DNA of 64,000 nt from Limnochordales bacterium. GTDB lineage: Bacteria; Bacillota; Limnochordia; Limnochordales; DUMU01. Positions 51,534 to 59,938 of this stretch are shown here, piece after piece. The stretch lies in assembly GCA_014896315.1 (NCBI GenBank), contig JADBKP010000009.1:93202-157201 (forward strand). The letters are read 5' to 3'. Every line of letters begins with the position of its first letter. Position 1 is the stretch's first letter. The notes under the pieces were generated by a model. The model was not told the DNA's origin. It saw only the letters and a program-made list of their open reading frames with translations, and did no database searches. A program made the translations under genes and the position numbers.

Positions 51534-53276
51534 TTGTTAACAGACACACCGGCGTCTCCCGTGGCCCACTGGTTACTCACGTCGCCAGGAGTGAGGCTTA
51601 TTGAGACGACCTACACCCTCAATGGTAGTGTGGCCCGCGCCAAGTTGTCGCCCGTAGCATTGTTGAAACTACTGCCCGAAGAGAAGAGGCCACAGCAGGT
51701 GCTGGCGTTAGTCACCGAAGAAGCCGGGAAAGAAGCTCTCGGTTACCTGGAAGAAGAGGCCGGCGCTCCAGTTGTTAGTGTTGCCATCCCGGAGGGCACA
51801 TCGCCCGGCGAGATCTGGGAGATTCTCGCCCGCATATTGGCGGCGGTTCCCCCCGGTATCCGCCTAACCCTCGATATTACCCACGGATTTCGTTCACTAC
51901 CTTTTGTGTACCTTACGGCCGCCCTCTTTCTTACATCCTTACGGGATGTTCGCATCGAGGGTGTCTATTATGGCATGTTGGAAGCCGGAGAGAAAGATGG
52001 CGCAAGACCTCTGGTTGATCTCTCTGTTGTGCTCAATCTCGCCGAGTGGTTCTATGCTACTCGCATGTTCAGGGAAACTGGCCAGGCTCACGACCTGGTA
52101 AGGTTGCTGAGTATGCAATTAACCCGGAGCGGTGCGGGGAAGCAGCTGATCTTAGCGCTGGCCGAGTTCACCTGGGATTACACCTCAGGGCTACCCCTTG
52201 AGCTTGGCCAGGCGGCAGAGGAGATCTGCCGCGTCGGGACAAAGGTCGAAGAGCCGGTCCTGCATGTCCCGGCGGGCGAAGAATTGCTGCGGGCCATCAT
52301 CCAGGCGGCAGAGCCTTTCCGGCTTGTGGCTGCGGGCGGGGCTGCATACCAGAACAAGAAGGAGATAGCTCTCGACCTGAGTGAGCTCAAGCGTCAGGCT
52401 CGCCTGATCGATCTTTACCTGGAGAGGGGGCAGTTTGCTACTGCTACTCAGCTGATACGTGAGTGGATGGTCAGCAGGGTACTGCTGGAGGAAAGCAATG
52501 GCGACGGCCCAGACCGTGGCTGCCGGGGCTGGCTGGATTACCGGCCAACTCGAGCGTCGGCGGAAGCACGCCTTAATGTGCTGACTTGCGTTCCGTCTGC
52601 TCTGCTTACACCCGCACAGGCCAGGATCAGGGATTGGTGGCAGAGGCTTGGCAACGCGCGAAACGAGGTCGCCCACTGCGGGTTTCGGCGCCAGCCTGTG
52701 GATGTGGCCAAACAGCTGGCTGACGTGGTCCGGGTCTGGCAGCAGGTGCGCGAGCATATCGAGGATGGGGACTTCTGGAACGTGCGCGTCAGGACAGGAG
52801 ACGGCATACTGCTTGTGAGCCCCGTTGGCCATTCGGCAGGTGCGCTATATACGGCATTAAAGAAGGTGCAGCCCCGGTGGTTGTTACCGATAGTATCCCG
52901 CGAGACGGCCGCACGGATCGGGGAGATCTGTGCCGCCGCCGGTTTTGCCGGGGAAACGCTGCCGCCCCTGGTAATGAACGATCCGTATCTCGGATACGAC
53001 GAGATCCGTTCGTTAGTGGCGAACCGTCAATATGAGAAACAGGTCGCCCCCGAATTGGCCGGCAAGCTTGTCAACGGATCAGAGATAATCGTCAACCTTA
53101 CGGGCGGGACCACTGTCATGCAGCAACTTGCCCAGAAAGTGGCCGACGTGGCCCGGAACAAGCTGGGCTTGAAGACCCGCACCGTCGCTGTGGTCGACCG
53201 GCGCTGCCGTCAAGAACAGGAGAGTAACCCCTACGTTGAGGGGGAGCTGGTATGGCTGGACGATGACCGCAGCTAG
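51534..53276 (+). CDS. CARF-HEPN-CARF CRISPR ancillary RNase (Csx1/Csm6-like, DxTHG family)
   Basis: 580 residues from TTG 51534, which has AGAGGTGG 7 nt upstream (GTG 51486 and 51528 are weaker). Residues 1 to about 180 form a CARF domain with the diagnostic L-D-I-T-H-G-F-R motif at 113-120. Residues about 290-400 are a HEPN domain with the RNase motif R-N-E-V-A-H (R376-H381). From about 410 a second Rossmann-like unit begins: ILLVSPVGHSAGALYTAL, LLPIVSRETA, and V-N-L-T-G-G-T-T-V-M at 520-529, which resembles the N-x-T-G-G-T-K-x-M strand of other CARF families. It should be an RNase switched on by cyclic oligoadenylate from a type III Cas10. It lies 44 bp after the DUF457-like gene. Confidence 0.82.
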   Translation: MLTDTPASPVAHWLLTSPGVRLIETTYTLNGSVARAKLSPVALLKLLPEEKRPQQVLALVTEEAGKEALGYLEEEAGAPVVSVAIPEGTSPGEIWEILARILAAVPPGIRLTLDITHGFRSLPFVYLTAALFLTSLRDVRIEGVYYGMLEAGEKDGARPLVDLSVVLNLAEWFYATRMFRETGQAHDLVRLLSMQLTRSGAGKQLILALAEFTWDYTSGLPLELGQAAEEICRVGTKVEEPVLHVPAGEELLRAIIQAAEPFRLVAAGGAAYQNKKEIALDLSELKRQARLIDLYLERGQFATATQLIREWMVSRVLLEESNGDGPDRGCRGWLDYRPTRASAEARLNVLTCVPSALLTPAQARIRDWWQRLGNARNEVAHCGFRRQPVDVAKQLADVVRVWQQVREHIEDGDFWNVRVRTGDGILLVSPVGHSAGALYTALKKVQPRWLLPIVSRETAARIGEICAAAGFAGETLPPLVMNDPYLGYDEIRSLVANRQYEKQVAPELAGKLVNGSEIIVNLTGGTTVMQQLAQKVADVARNKLGLKTRTVAVVDRRCRQEQESNPYVEGELVWLDDDRS

Positions 53277-53363
53277 GGCGAGAGGAGCGCACTGTTGCTC
53301 CCGGGAAGATTCCCGGCCGTACCGTTCCGTGCCGATCGCAGGAGGATTAACATAAGGGCAGAC

Positions 53364-54167
53364 GTGAGCAAGGGGGGCGTTGCCAGGTTGGCTACTCAGA
53401 TAGCAGCACAACTCTATACGGTGAGGGAGTACCTTAAGACACCGTCGGAGATTGAGAGATCATTGAAACGCATCCGAGAGATCGGCTATCGGGCAGTACA
53501 GCTTTCCGGCCTTGGGCCGATCGCCCCGGAGAGGCTGGCCGAGATCGCAAGGAGTAACGGGCTTGATATCTGTGCCACGCATGTGGACTACTACGCCCTG
53601 CGGGATAACACCGCCGAGATAGTCCGGCAGCACAAACTGTGGGGGTGCCGGTACGTGGGTATCGGTGGGCTGCCGGGAGAGTACCGAACTCCAGAAGGAT
53701 ACGTTCGTTTCGCCAAAGAGGCATCGCAGGTCGCCCGCCGGCTGGCCGACGAGGGACTCGTCTTTATCTACCACAACCATGCTTTTGAACTGGAGAGGAT
53801 GCCCGCCACAGGAGAGGCCCGCGGCCGAACCGGCCTTGACATCCTCTATTCCGAGAGCGATCCCCAGTACTTCTTTGCCGAGATTGATACCTATTGGGTC
53901 CAGTATGGCGGGGGCGATCCGGCCGCCTGGATAAGGCGCCTGTCCGGCCGTGTTCCCGTGGTTCATCTAAAAGATATGACCGTCCGCGGACACGAGCAGT
54001 TGATGGCTGAGGTCGGGGAGGGCAACCTCAACTGGCCGGAAATCCTTAAAGCCTGTCGCCAGGCAGGGGTGGTCTGGCATGTTGTCGAGCAAGACACCTG
54101 CCAGCGCGACCCCTTTGAGAGCCTGGCCATCAGCCTGGAGAATCTGCACCGCATGGGTATGGAGTAA
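53364..54167 (+). CDS. Sugar phosphate isomerase/epimerase (xylose-isomerase-like TIM barrel)
   Basis: 267 residues from GTG 53364 (AAGGG 6 nt upstream). The blocks IAAQLYTVREYLKTPSEIERSLKRIREIGYRAVQLSGLG, GLVFIYHNHAFELER, FFAEIDTYWVQYGGGDPAAWI, VVHLKDM and WHVVEQDTCQRDPFESL contain the His, Glu and Asp metal ligands of the AP-endonuclease-2/IolE-type barrel. The substrate is probably an inositol or sugar derivative. It marks the return to metabolic genes after the defence island. Confidence 0.85.
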   Translation: MSKGGVARLATQIAAQLYTVREYLKTPSEIERSLKRIREIGYRAVQLSGLGPIAPERLAEIARSNGLDICATHVDYYALRDNTAEIVRQHKLWGCRYVGIGGLPGEYRTPEGYVRFAKEASQVARRLADEGLVFIYHNHAFELERMPATGEARGRTGLDILYSESDPQYFFAEIDTYWVQYGGGDPAAWIRRLSGRVPVVHLKDMTVRGHEQLMAEVGEGNLNWPEILKACRQAGVVWHVVEQDTCQRDPFESLAISLENLHRMGME

Positions 54168-54252
54168 GCAACCTTTTCTCAACTTCATTTCAGGTATGGC
54201 CGGAAGGGAGGGGCTAAACTAGTCATTAGGTAGTGGAGGTGAGACTGAGTTT

Positions 54253-56754
54253 ATGGCAATTGATACGGAAACCAGCTCCAGGCAGCGGGTTATCCTGGAT
54301 ATCGCTGGCATGAGCTGCGCTTCTTGCGCCGGGCGGATTGAAGAGGCTCTGCGTTCGGTGCCAGGCGTAAGCTCGGCCAATGTTAACTTCGCCCTGGAGA
54401 AAGCGGCAGTGGAGTTTGATCCTGCCGCGATCCAGATCGCCGACCTGGTCAAGGCCGTAGAGGAGACAGGCTACCAGGTACGAACCCGCACCCGCAAGGT
54501 CGGTATCGGGGGCATGACCTGTGCCTCCTGCGCTGCTCATGTGGAGAGGGCCCTGGCGGAGCTGCCGCAAGTTCAGAAGGTGAGCGTCAACCTGGCTACG
54601 GAGAGGGCGACTATCGAGTATGTCGGAGAGCTTGCCTTCTCCGAGATCAAGAGGGTCGTGGAGGATGCCGGGTACAGAGCTTATGACGTGGAGGAGCAAG
54701 GGACGGTCGACCGGGAGAAGGCGGCGCGGGAAGCAGAGATAAGGAGCATGTGGCGTCGCTTCCTGGCGGGCGCGATCTTCTCTTTCCCCCTGGCCGTTTT
54801 CATGTTTGCTGAACTCTTTCCTGCCCTGTGGGGGATACTGCCCGATATTCTCCGAAATCCCTGGCTTCAACTGGTGCTGGCAACTCCCGTTCAGTTTGGT
54901 GTGGGACTCCACTTCTACATTGATGCTTACCATGCTCTGAAGGCGCGAGCCGCCAACATGTCGGTGCTGGTAGCCCTTGGTACATCGGCTGCCTACTTCT
55001 ACAGCCTGGCGGTCACTGTGTGGGGTGAGCGATTTGGCGCCCACCATGTCTACTTTGAGACGGCAGCCATCATCATCACCCTCGTGATCCTCGGTAAGTA
55101 CCTTGAGGCGAAGGCTAAGGGGCGCACTTCCGAGGCGATCCGCAAGCTTATGGGCTTGCAGGCCAAGACGGCCCGCGTCATCCGGGACGGCCGGGAAGTA
55201 GAGATACCGGTGGATGAGGTCGAGGTTGGCGACATTCTGGTCGTGCGCCCCGGTGAGAAGATCCCGGTAGACGGTGTGGTGACCGAAGGGACGTCCGCCG
55301 TTGACGAGTCGATGGTGACGGGCGAGTCGCTTCCCGTGGACAAGAAGCCGGGCGATCTCGTGATCGGTGCCACGATCAACGGGTATGGAACGTTCCGCTT
55401 CCAGGCGACCAGGGTAGGCAAGGATACGGCGCTGGCCCAGATTATTCGGATAGTGGAGGAGGCACAAGGGCGCAAGGCGCCGATTCAGCGGTACGCCGAC
55501 CGGGTCTCCGCAGTTTTTGTGCCAATCGTGGTCGCCGTGGCGACGCTGACATTTGTGGCCTGGTACTTGCTGATCGATAGGGGCGACTTTGTCCGAGCTC
55601 TGCTCAACATGATCGCAGTGCTGGTGATCGCCTGTCCCTGTGCCCTGGGGCTTGCCACCCCAACCTCCATCATGGTCGGAACGGGCAAGGGTGCAGAGCG
55701 AGGGATTCTGATCAAGAGCGGCGAGGCACTTGAGACCGCGCACAGACTGAAAGCGGTGGTGCTGGACAAGACCGGCACCATCACCCGGGGTAAGCCGTCC
55801 TTGACCGATGTGGTGCCTCTTAGCACATGGGCCAAGGATCTGCTAGAAGAACAGGTCCGGCAGGAGTTCCTTTGCCTGGCGGCGGCTGTGGAAAAAGGTT
55901 CAGAGCACCCGCTGGGTCAGGCGATCGTGGCCGGGGCGGTGGAGATGGGACTCACTCTTCCCGGGGTTGAAGAGTTTGAAGCGGTGCCGGGTCAGGGTGT
56001 GCGCGGGCGCGTAGCCGGTCATGAGGTGCTGGTCGGCAACCGCCGGCTGCTGCAGGAGTGGGGGCTGCTGCTCCCAGGTGCCGAGGACCGGGAAGGGGCG
56101 CGAGCTGCCACCGAGATCGAGACGATCGCCACCCGGCTTGAGAATGCCGGCAAGACCGCTATGCTGGTGGCGATTGATGGCCGGCTCGCCGGAGTGATCG
56201 CGGTAGCGGACACGGTTAAGCCGGAGTCGGCTGAAGCGGTCCGCCGGCTGGAGCAGCTAGGTATTACAGTGTACATGATCACGGGTGACAACCGTCGGAC
56301 AGCGGCTGCGGTCGCCAGAGAGGTGGGGATCAAGCCCGAGCACGTTCTGGCAGAAGTTTTGCCTCAGGACAAGGCAGCCAGGGTACGAGAGCTGCAAAAG
56401 CAAGGGCTGGTCGTCGGAATGGTCGGCGACGGGATCAATGATGCACCTGCCCTGGCCACTGCGGACGTCGGTTTTGCCATAGGCACAGGGACGGATGTGG
56501 CCATTGAGTCCGCCGATGTAACGCTGGTCGGTGGAAGCCTGATGGGGGTGGTCGACAGCATCCGACTCTCCCGGGCCACCATGCGCAACATCTACCAGAA
56601 CCTCTTCTGGGCGCTGATCTACAACACCCTGGGCATTCCCGTGGCGGCAGCCGGCTTCCTGGCACCGGTGGTGGCCGGAGCAGCTATGGCTTTCAGTTCG
56701 GTCTCCGTGGTGACCAACGCTTCCAGATTGCGGCGCTTTCGTTTCGAAGGCTAG
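54253..56754 (+). CDS. copA: Copper-exporting P1B-type ATPase
   Basis: 833 residues. Two N-terminal heavy-metal domains carry GMSCASC (Cys22, Cys25) and GMTCASC (near residue 95). The membrane part has the C-P-C motif in [13 protein letters not shown]. Other features are the phosphatase TGES, the phosphorylation site [17 protein letters not shown] for ATP binding, and [10 protein letters not shown]. The Tyr-Asn in IYNTLGIP and Met-Ser-Ser in [10 protein letters not shown] are the Cu(I)-type ligands in the last helices. It exports Cu(I) from the cytosol. A short gap with GGAGGTGAG precedes the ATG. No CsoR or CopZ gene is adjacent. Confidence 0.93.
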   Translation: MAIDTETSSRQRVILDIAGMSCASCAGRIEEALRSVPGVSSANVNFALEKAAVEFDPAAIQIADLVKAVEETGYQVRTRTRKVGIGGMTCASCAAHVERALAELPQVQKVSVNLATERATIEYVGELAFSEIKRVVEDAGYRAYDVEEQGTVDREKAAREAEIRSMWRRFLAGAIFSFPLAVFMFAELFPALWGILPDILRNPWLQLVLATPVQFGVGLHFYIDAYHALKARAANMSVLVALGTSAAYFYSLAVTVWGERFGAHHVYFETAAIIITLVILGKYLEAKAKGRTSEAIRKLMGLQAKTARVIRDGREVEIPVDEVEVGDILVVRPGEKIPVDGVVTEGTSAVDESMVTGESLPVDKKPGDLVIGATINGYGTFRFQATRVGKDTALAQIIRIVEEAQGRKAPIQRYADRVSAVFVPIVVAVATLTFVAWYLLIDRGDFVRALLNMIAVLVIACPCALGLATPTSIMVGTGKGAERGILIKSGEALETAHRLKAVVLDKTGTITRGKPSLTDVVPLSTWAKDLLEEQVRQEFLCLAAAVEKGSEHPLGQAIVAGAVEMGLTLPGVEEFEAVPGQGVRGRVAGHEVLVGNRRLLQEWGLLLPGAEDREGARAATEIETIATRLENAGKTAMLVAIDGRLAGVIAVADTVKPESAEAVRRLEQLGITVYMITGDNRRTAAAVAREVGIKPEHVLAEVLPQDKAARVRELQKQGLVVGMVGDGINDAPALATADVGFAIGTGTDVAIESADVTLVGGSLMGVVDSIRLSRATMRNIYQNLFWALIYNTLGIPVAAAGFLAPVVAGAAMAFSSVSVVTNASRLRRFRFEG

Positions 56755-56781
56755 AGGCTGTGGCTTGCACCTCACTCCGGC

Positions 56782-56787
56782 TATAAT
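56782..56787 (+). promoter_or_regulatory. TATAAT hexamer six bases before glpD
   Basis: A perfect -10 hexamer ends 6 bases before the ATG at 56794. If used, the transcript would start at or next to the ATG and be leaderless. The -35 is poor: TTGCAC lies only 11 bases upstream of it. Confidence 0.35.
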
Positions 56788-56793
56788 GAGAAT

Positions 56794-58521
56794 ATGTGGC
56801 AAAGAGACATGGCCGCTCTGGCGGCCGAACCGCTAGACGTACTGATCATCGGCGGCGGGATCAACGGTGCGGCCTGTGCCCGGGAATTGGCCCTGGCCGG
56901 CTGGCGCGTCGGGCTCGTTGAGAAAGAGGACTTCGGCTGGGGGACGACGGCCCGTTCAACACGACTGATTCATGGCGGGCTGCGGTACCTCGAGATGTTC
57001 GACTTCAGGTTGGTGCGGGCCTCGTTGCGGGAGCGGGAGATCCTGCTTCATCTCGCTCCGCACCTGGTCCGCCCGCTCCCGTTCCTGACCCCGGTCTACA
57101 AGGACGATCCTCACCGCTTCTTCACCGTCCGTGCCGGCATGGTTCTGTACGACCTGCTGTCGTATGACAAAAGCCTGCCCACCCACAGGGTGCTGAGCCG
57201 GCGTGAGCTCCTCGAGCTTGAACCGGCCCTGCGGCCGGAAGGGCTCCTCGGTGGCTTCGAATACTACGACGCCCAGGTCGCCTTTCCTGAACGGCTGACC
57301 GTGGCTTACCTGCGAGCAGCTGCCCGAGCGGGGGCGAGGGTGGTCAACCATGCCGCAGTTCACCGGCTGCTGGTGGAGGAGGGTAGCGAGGCAAGAGCGC
57401 CGGTCAGAACGAGCAGCGCATACCTGGGCGGGACCCGAGGCCGGGTTGTTGGTGCCGAAGTGGTGGATCTGCTTGCTCCCGGACGGCCGGCCTACCGGGT
57501 GAGGGCCCGGGTGGTACTGAATGTGACCGGTCCCTGGGCCGATCTCATAAGCAGGCAGGCAATCCCCGGATATCAAGCCCAGCTGCGGTTGACAAAGGGG
57601 ATCCACCTGGTGGTGCCGGCTTTCCTGCATAGCGGGAAGGCCATGGTGATGCTGGCCCGCCGGGACGGAAGGCTCTTCTTCTCCATACCCTGGCAGGGCT
57701 TTACTCTGGTTGGAACAACCGACACCGACTACAACGGAGATCCGGACCACGTTCTGGCGACCGAGGAAGATATACGCTACCTGCAGGAGTCGACCAGCTT
57801 TTACTTTCCCGATCTCAAGCTTGAACCGATTTACTTTACTACTGCCGGGCTGCGGCCGCTGGTACGGGCGGTCCGGAGCTGGCCCGGTCGTGCCCCCGGC
57901 AAGGACGCAGGCGAGTTGCCTGCTTCTGCCGTCAGTCGCCGGCATGTGATCCGCGATCATGCTGCGGAGGGCGCGCCGGGCCTGGTCAGTGTCCTCGGTG
58001 GCAAGATCACGGACGCCCGGGTGGTGGCGCAGGATGCGGCGCAGGTGGTGGAACGGCTGCTTGGCCCGGCACCCGTGAGCCGGGATAAGCGCCTGCACCT
58101 CTCCCGGACGGAGGTGCTACCGGGAGGGGAGATCACCGACTCTGCCCGCCAGATCCAGAGGTTGCGCGCGCTTGGGGTTGACGCCCGGCAGGCCGAGCGT
58201 CTGGTGGCACTCTACGGCAGCGAGGCGGTGGAGCTCGTTGAGCGGATGCTGCCACCAGGGGAGGGAGATGGGGACGGAGTCGGTCAGGACGCGCTGCTTC
58301 GGGCAGAGGTGGTCTGGGCCGTGACGGAGGAGATGGCGCGGACCACCGCCGATGTCCTGTTGCGCCGTACGGGGCTCGGGCTGCGCCCCGGCCTGGGGCT
58401 GGACCTCGCCCCGCAGGTCTCACGGTGGGTGGGCGAGATCCTGGGCCAGGGCGAGGAGGAGCAGAGGCGGGACCTGGATTCTTACCGGAAGACGGTGGCC
58501 GAACTCCTTCCCCAGCAGTGA
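56794..58521 (+). CDS. glpD: FAD-dependent glycerol-3-phosphate dehydrogenase
   Basis: 575 residues. The dinucleotide motif LIIGGGINGAACARELALAGWRVGLVEKEDFGWGTTARSTRLIHGGLRYL near residues 18-66 is the family hallmark. RLTKGIHLVVPAF, LFFSIPWQGFTLVGTTDTDY and SVLGGKITDARVVAQ follow. The C-terminal DAO_C domain is present. It oxidises glycerol 3-phosphate to dihydroxyacetone phosphate at the membrane and feeds quinones. I see no Shine-Dalgarno before the ATG, matching the leaderless suggestion above. The next ATG (56809) also lacks one. Confidence 0.92.
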   Translation: MWQRDMAALAAEPLDVLIIGGGINGAACARELALAGWRVGLVEKEDFGWGTTARSTRLIHGGLRYLEMFDFRLVRASLREREILLHLAPHLVRPLPFLTPVYKDDPHRFFTVRAGMVLYDLLSYDKSLPTHRVLSRRELLELEPALRPEGLLGGFEYYDAQVAFPERLTVAYLRAAARAGARVVNHAAVHRLLVEEGSEARAPVRTSSAYLGGTRGRVVGAEVVDLLAPGRPAYRVRARVVLNVTGPWADLISRQAIPGYQAQLRLTKGIHLVVPAFLHSGKAMVMLARRDGRLFFSIPWQGFTLVGTTDTDYNGDPDHVLATEEDIRYLQESTSFYFPDLKLEPIYFTTAGLRPLVRAVRSWPGRAPGKDAGELPASAVSRRHVIRDHAAEGAPGLVSVLGGKITDARVVAQDAAQVVERLLGPAPVSRDKRLHLSRTEVLPGGEITDSARQIQRLRALGVDARQAERLVALYGSEAVELVERMLPPGEGDGDGVGQDALLRAEVVWAVTEEMARTTADVLLRRTGLGLRPGLGLDLAPQVSRWVGEILGQGEEEQRRDLDSYRKTVAELLPQQ

Positions 58522-58644
58522 CCGCCGGGCGCCGGCAGCGGGAGAGCGGCCAAGCCACTGGTCGTTAGCTTGGTACGAGCGTGGCAGGAGTGGGATGAGC
58601 TGCGTCGAATGCACGCGCGTCACACTCTGCAGGGAGGTCATGGC

Positions 58645-59901
58645 ATGCAAGGTCCTTTCCCCGCCCGGGCCTGCGAGGTTGCCGCGGCTGCCGATCTATC
58701 TAATCGCGTCTTTCGTCCGGCCAGCCAGTTTGTCCGCGGGACGATGCACCTTGAGTTCCCTCTCGTTTTTTCGGAGGAGCATCCGGAAAACCTCTGGATC
58801 ATGAAAGACGGGGAGAAGGTTGTCTCCCTCGTAGGATTACTGGAGCGGCCCATCTTCCTTTTCTGCCATCCGATCCGCACGGCGGCGCTGGGCACGGTCT
58901 GCACCGATCCGGACTACCGTGGACGCGGCCTGGCCAGCCAGATACTGCAGAAGCTCATGCAACACCTGCGCCAGCGGGGGGTGCGGCTGCTTATCATCTC
59001 CGGTAACCGTTCACTCTACCGGCGGATCGGCGCGGTCACCGCCGGGCTGGTTCGTTGGGTGAGCGCGCCCGCCCGCAAAGCCTCAGCAGAGCAGCGGGAG
59101 GGCGGCTGGACGGCCGAGTCCTGGGTGGTGCGGGAGGCGACCCCGCAGGACTTGCCGTGGGTGTTGCGTCTTTATGAACGGGAGTCGGTACGCTTTGCCC
59201 GCAGCCTTTCCGATTTGCGTGCTTTCTACTCCGCACTGCCGCACGCGTACGCAGGTGCCCGCTTTCGCCAGCTATGGGTGGCGGAGGCGAGCGGTGGGGA
59301 AGTTACCGGCGGTGGGGCGGCCGCATCCGGAGAGGTTACCGGGCGACGGGGCAGTCCCCTTGTGGCGTACCTGGTGACGGACGGCCCTGCTCCGGCCACG
59401 GCCGGCGTTGGCCATGGGGTGGACGACTCTCCTCCTATCTGGTATGCCCTGGAGTGGGGCGGAGCTCGCCAGGTTGTCTGGCAGATGGCCCGCACTCTGG
59501 CAGCCCGCCACCAGGTAGTGAGCATCAACTTCCCGTTGCCGGAGACGGACGTTGATCTCGCGCTGGCGGCGAGGCAGGATGGTGTGGATGTAGATAGCCT
59601 TCCCCTGGCCAGCTGGAGCGGGACGTTCGTCGCTCTCGATCCCGCCGGGCTGGTTTCTGATCTGAGTCCATTGCTTGGTTGTGAACTGACACGGGGGCTG
59701 ACCGAAGCGCTGGCACGCGGGAGCGTAACCGGGGAGACATTGCCGGCCATTCTCTTTGGTGCGAGCAAGGGTTGGTGGGACGGAGATAGGCAAGCGTGGG
59801 CGGCAAAGCTCTCGGAGCTCACGGGGGTGAGCGGGGGGTTCCTTTTGGAGCATCCCCTGCCGCTTCCTCTGGTCTGGGGTTCAACCCTCAATTTTGTCTA
59901 G
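58645..59901 (+). CDS. GNAT-family N-acetyltransferase with C-terminal extension
   Basis: 418 residues from ATG 58645, with GGGAGGT 6 nt upstream. The acetyl-CoA site is seen as LGTVCTDPDYRGRGLASQILQKLMQHLRQRGVRLLIISGNRSLYRRIGA (motif A R-G-R-G-L-A). The C-terminal half, with VREATPQDLPWVLRLYERESVRF, resembles a second, decayed GNAT unit. It is split by Gly/Ala/Thr-rich repeats (residues about 213-235) encoded by slipped GGTTACCGG-type sequence. The substrate is unknown. It overlaps no gene; the helicase gene starts 37 bp later. Confidence 0.8.
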   Translation: MQGPFPARACEVAAAADLSNRVFRPASQFVRGTMHLEFPLVFSEEHPENLWIMKDGEKVVSLVGLLERPIFLFCHPIRTAALGTVCTDPDYRGRGLASQILQKLMQHLRQRGVRLLIISGNRSLYRRIGAVTAGLVRWVSAPARKASAEQREGGWTAESWVVREATPQDLPWVLRLYERESVRFARSLSDLRAFYSALPHAYAGARFRQLWVAEASGGEVTGGGAAASGEVTGRRGSPLVAYLVTDGPAPATAGVGHGVDDSPPIWYALEWGGARQVVWQMARTLAARHQVVSINFPLPETDVDLALAARQDGVDVDSLPLASWSGTFVALDPAGLVSDLSPLLGCELTRGLTEALARGSVTGETLPAILFGASKGWWDGDRQAWAAKLSELTGVSGGFLLEHPLPLPLVWGSTLNFV

Positions 59902-59938
59902 CAAGATGCAAGTTGGCGAGTGCGAAGGAGGAGCACGG

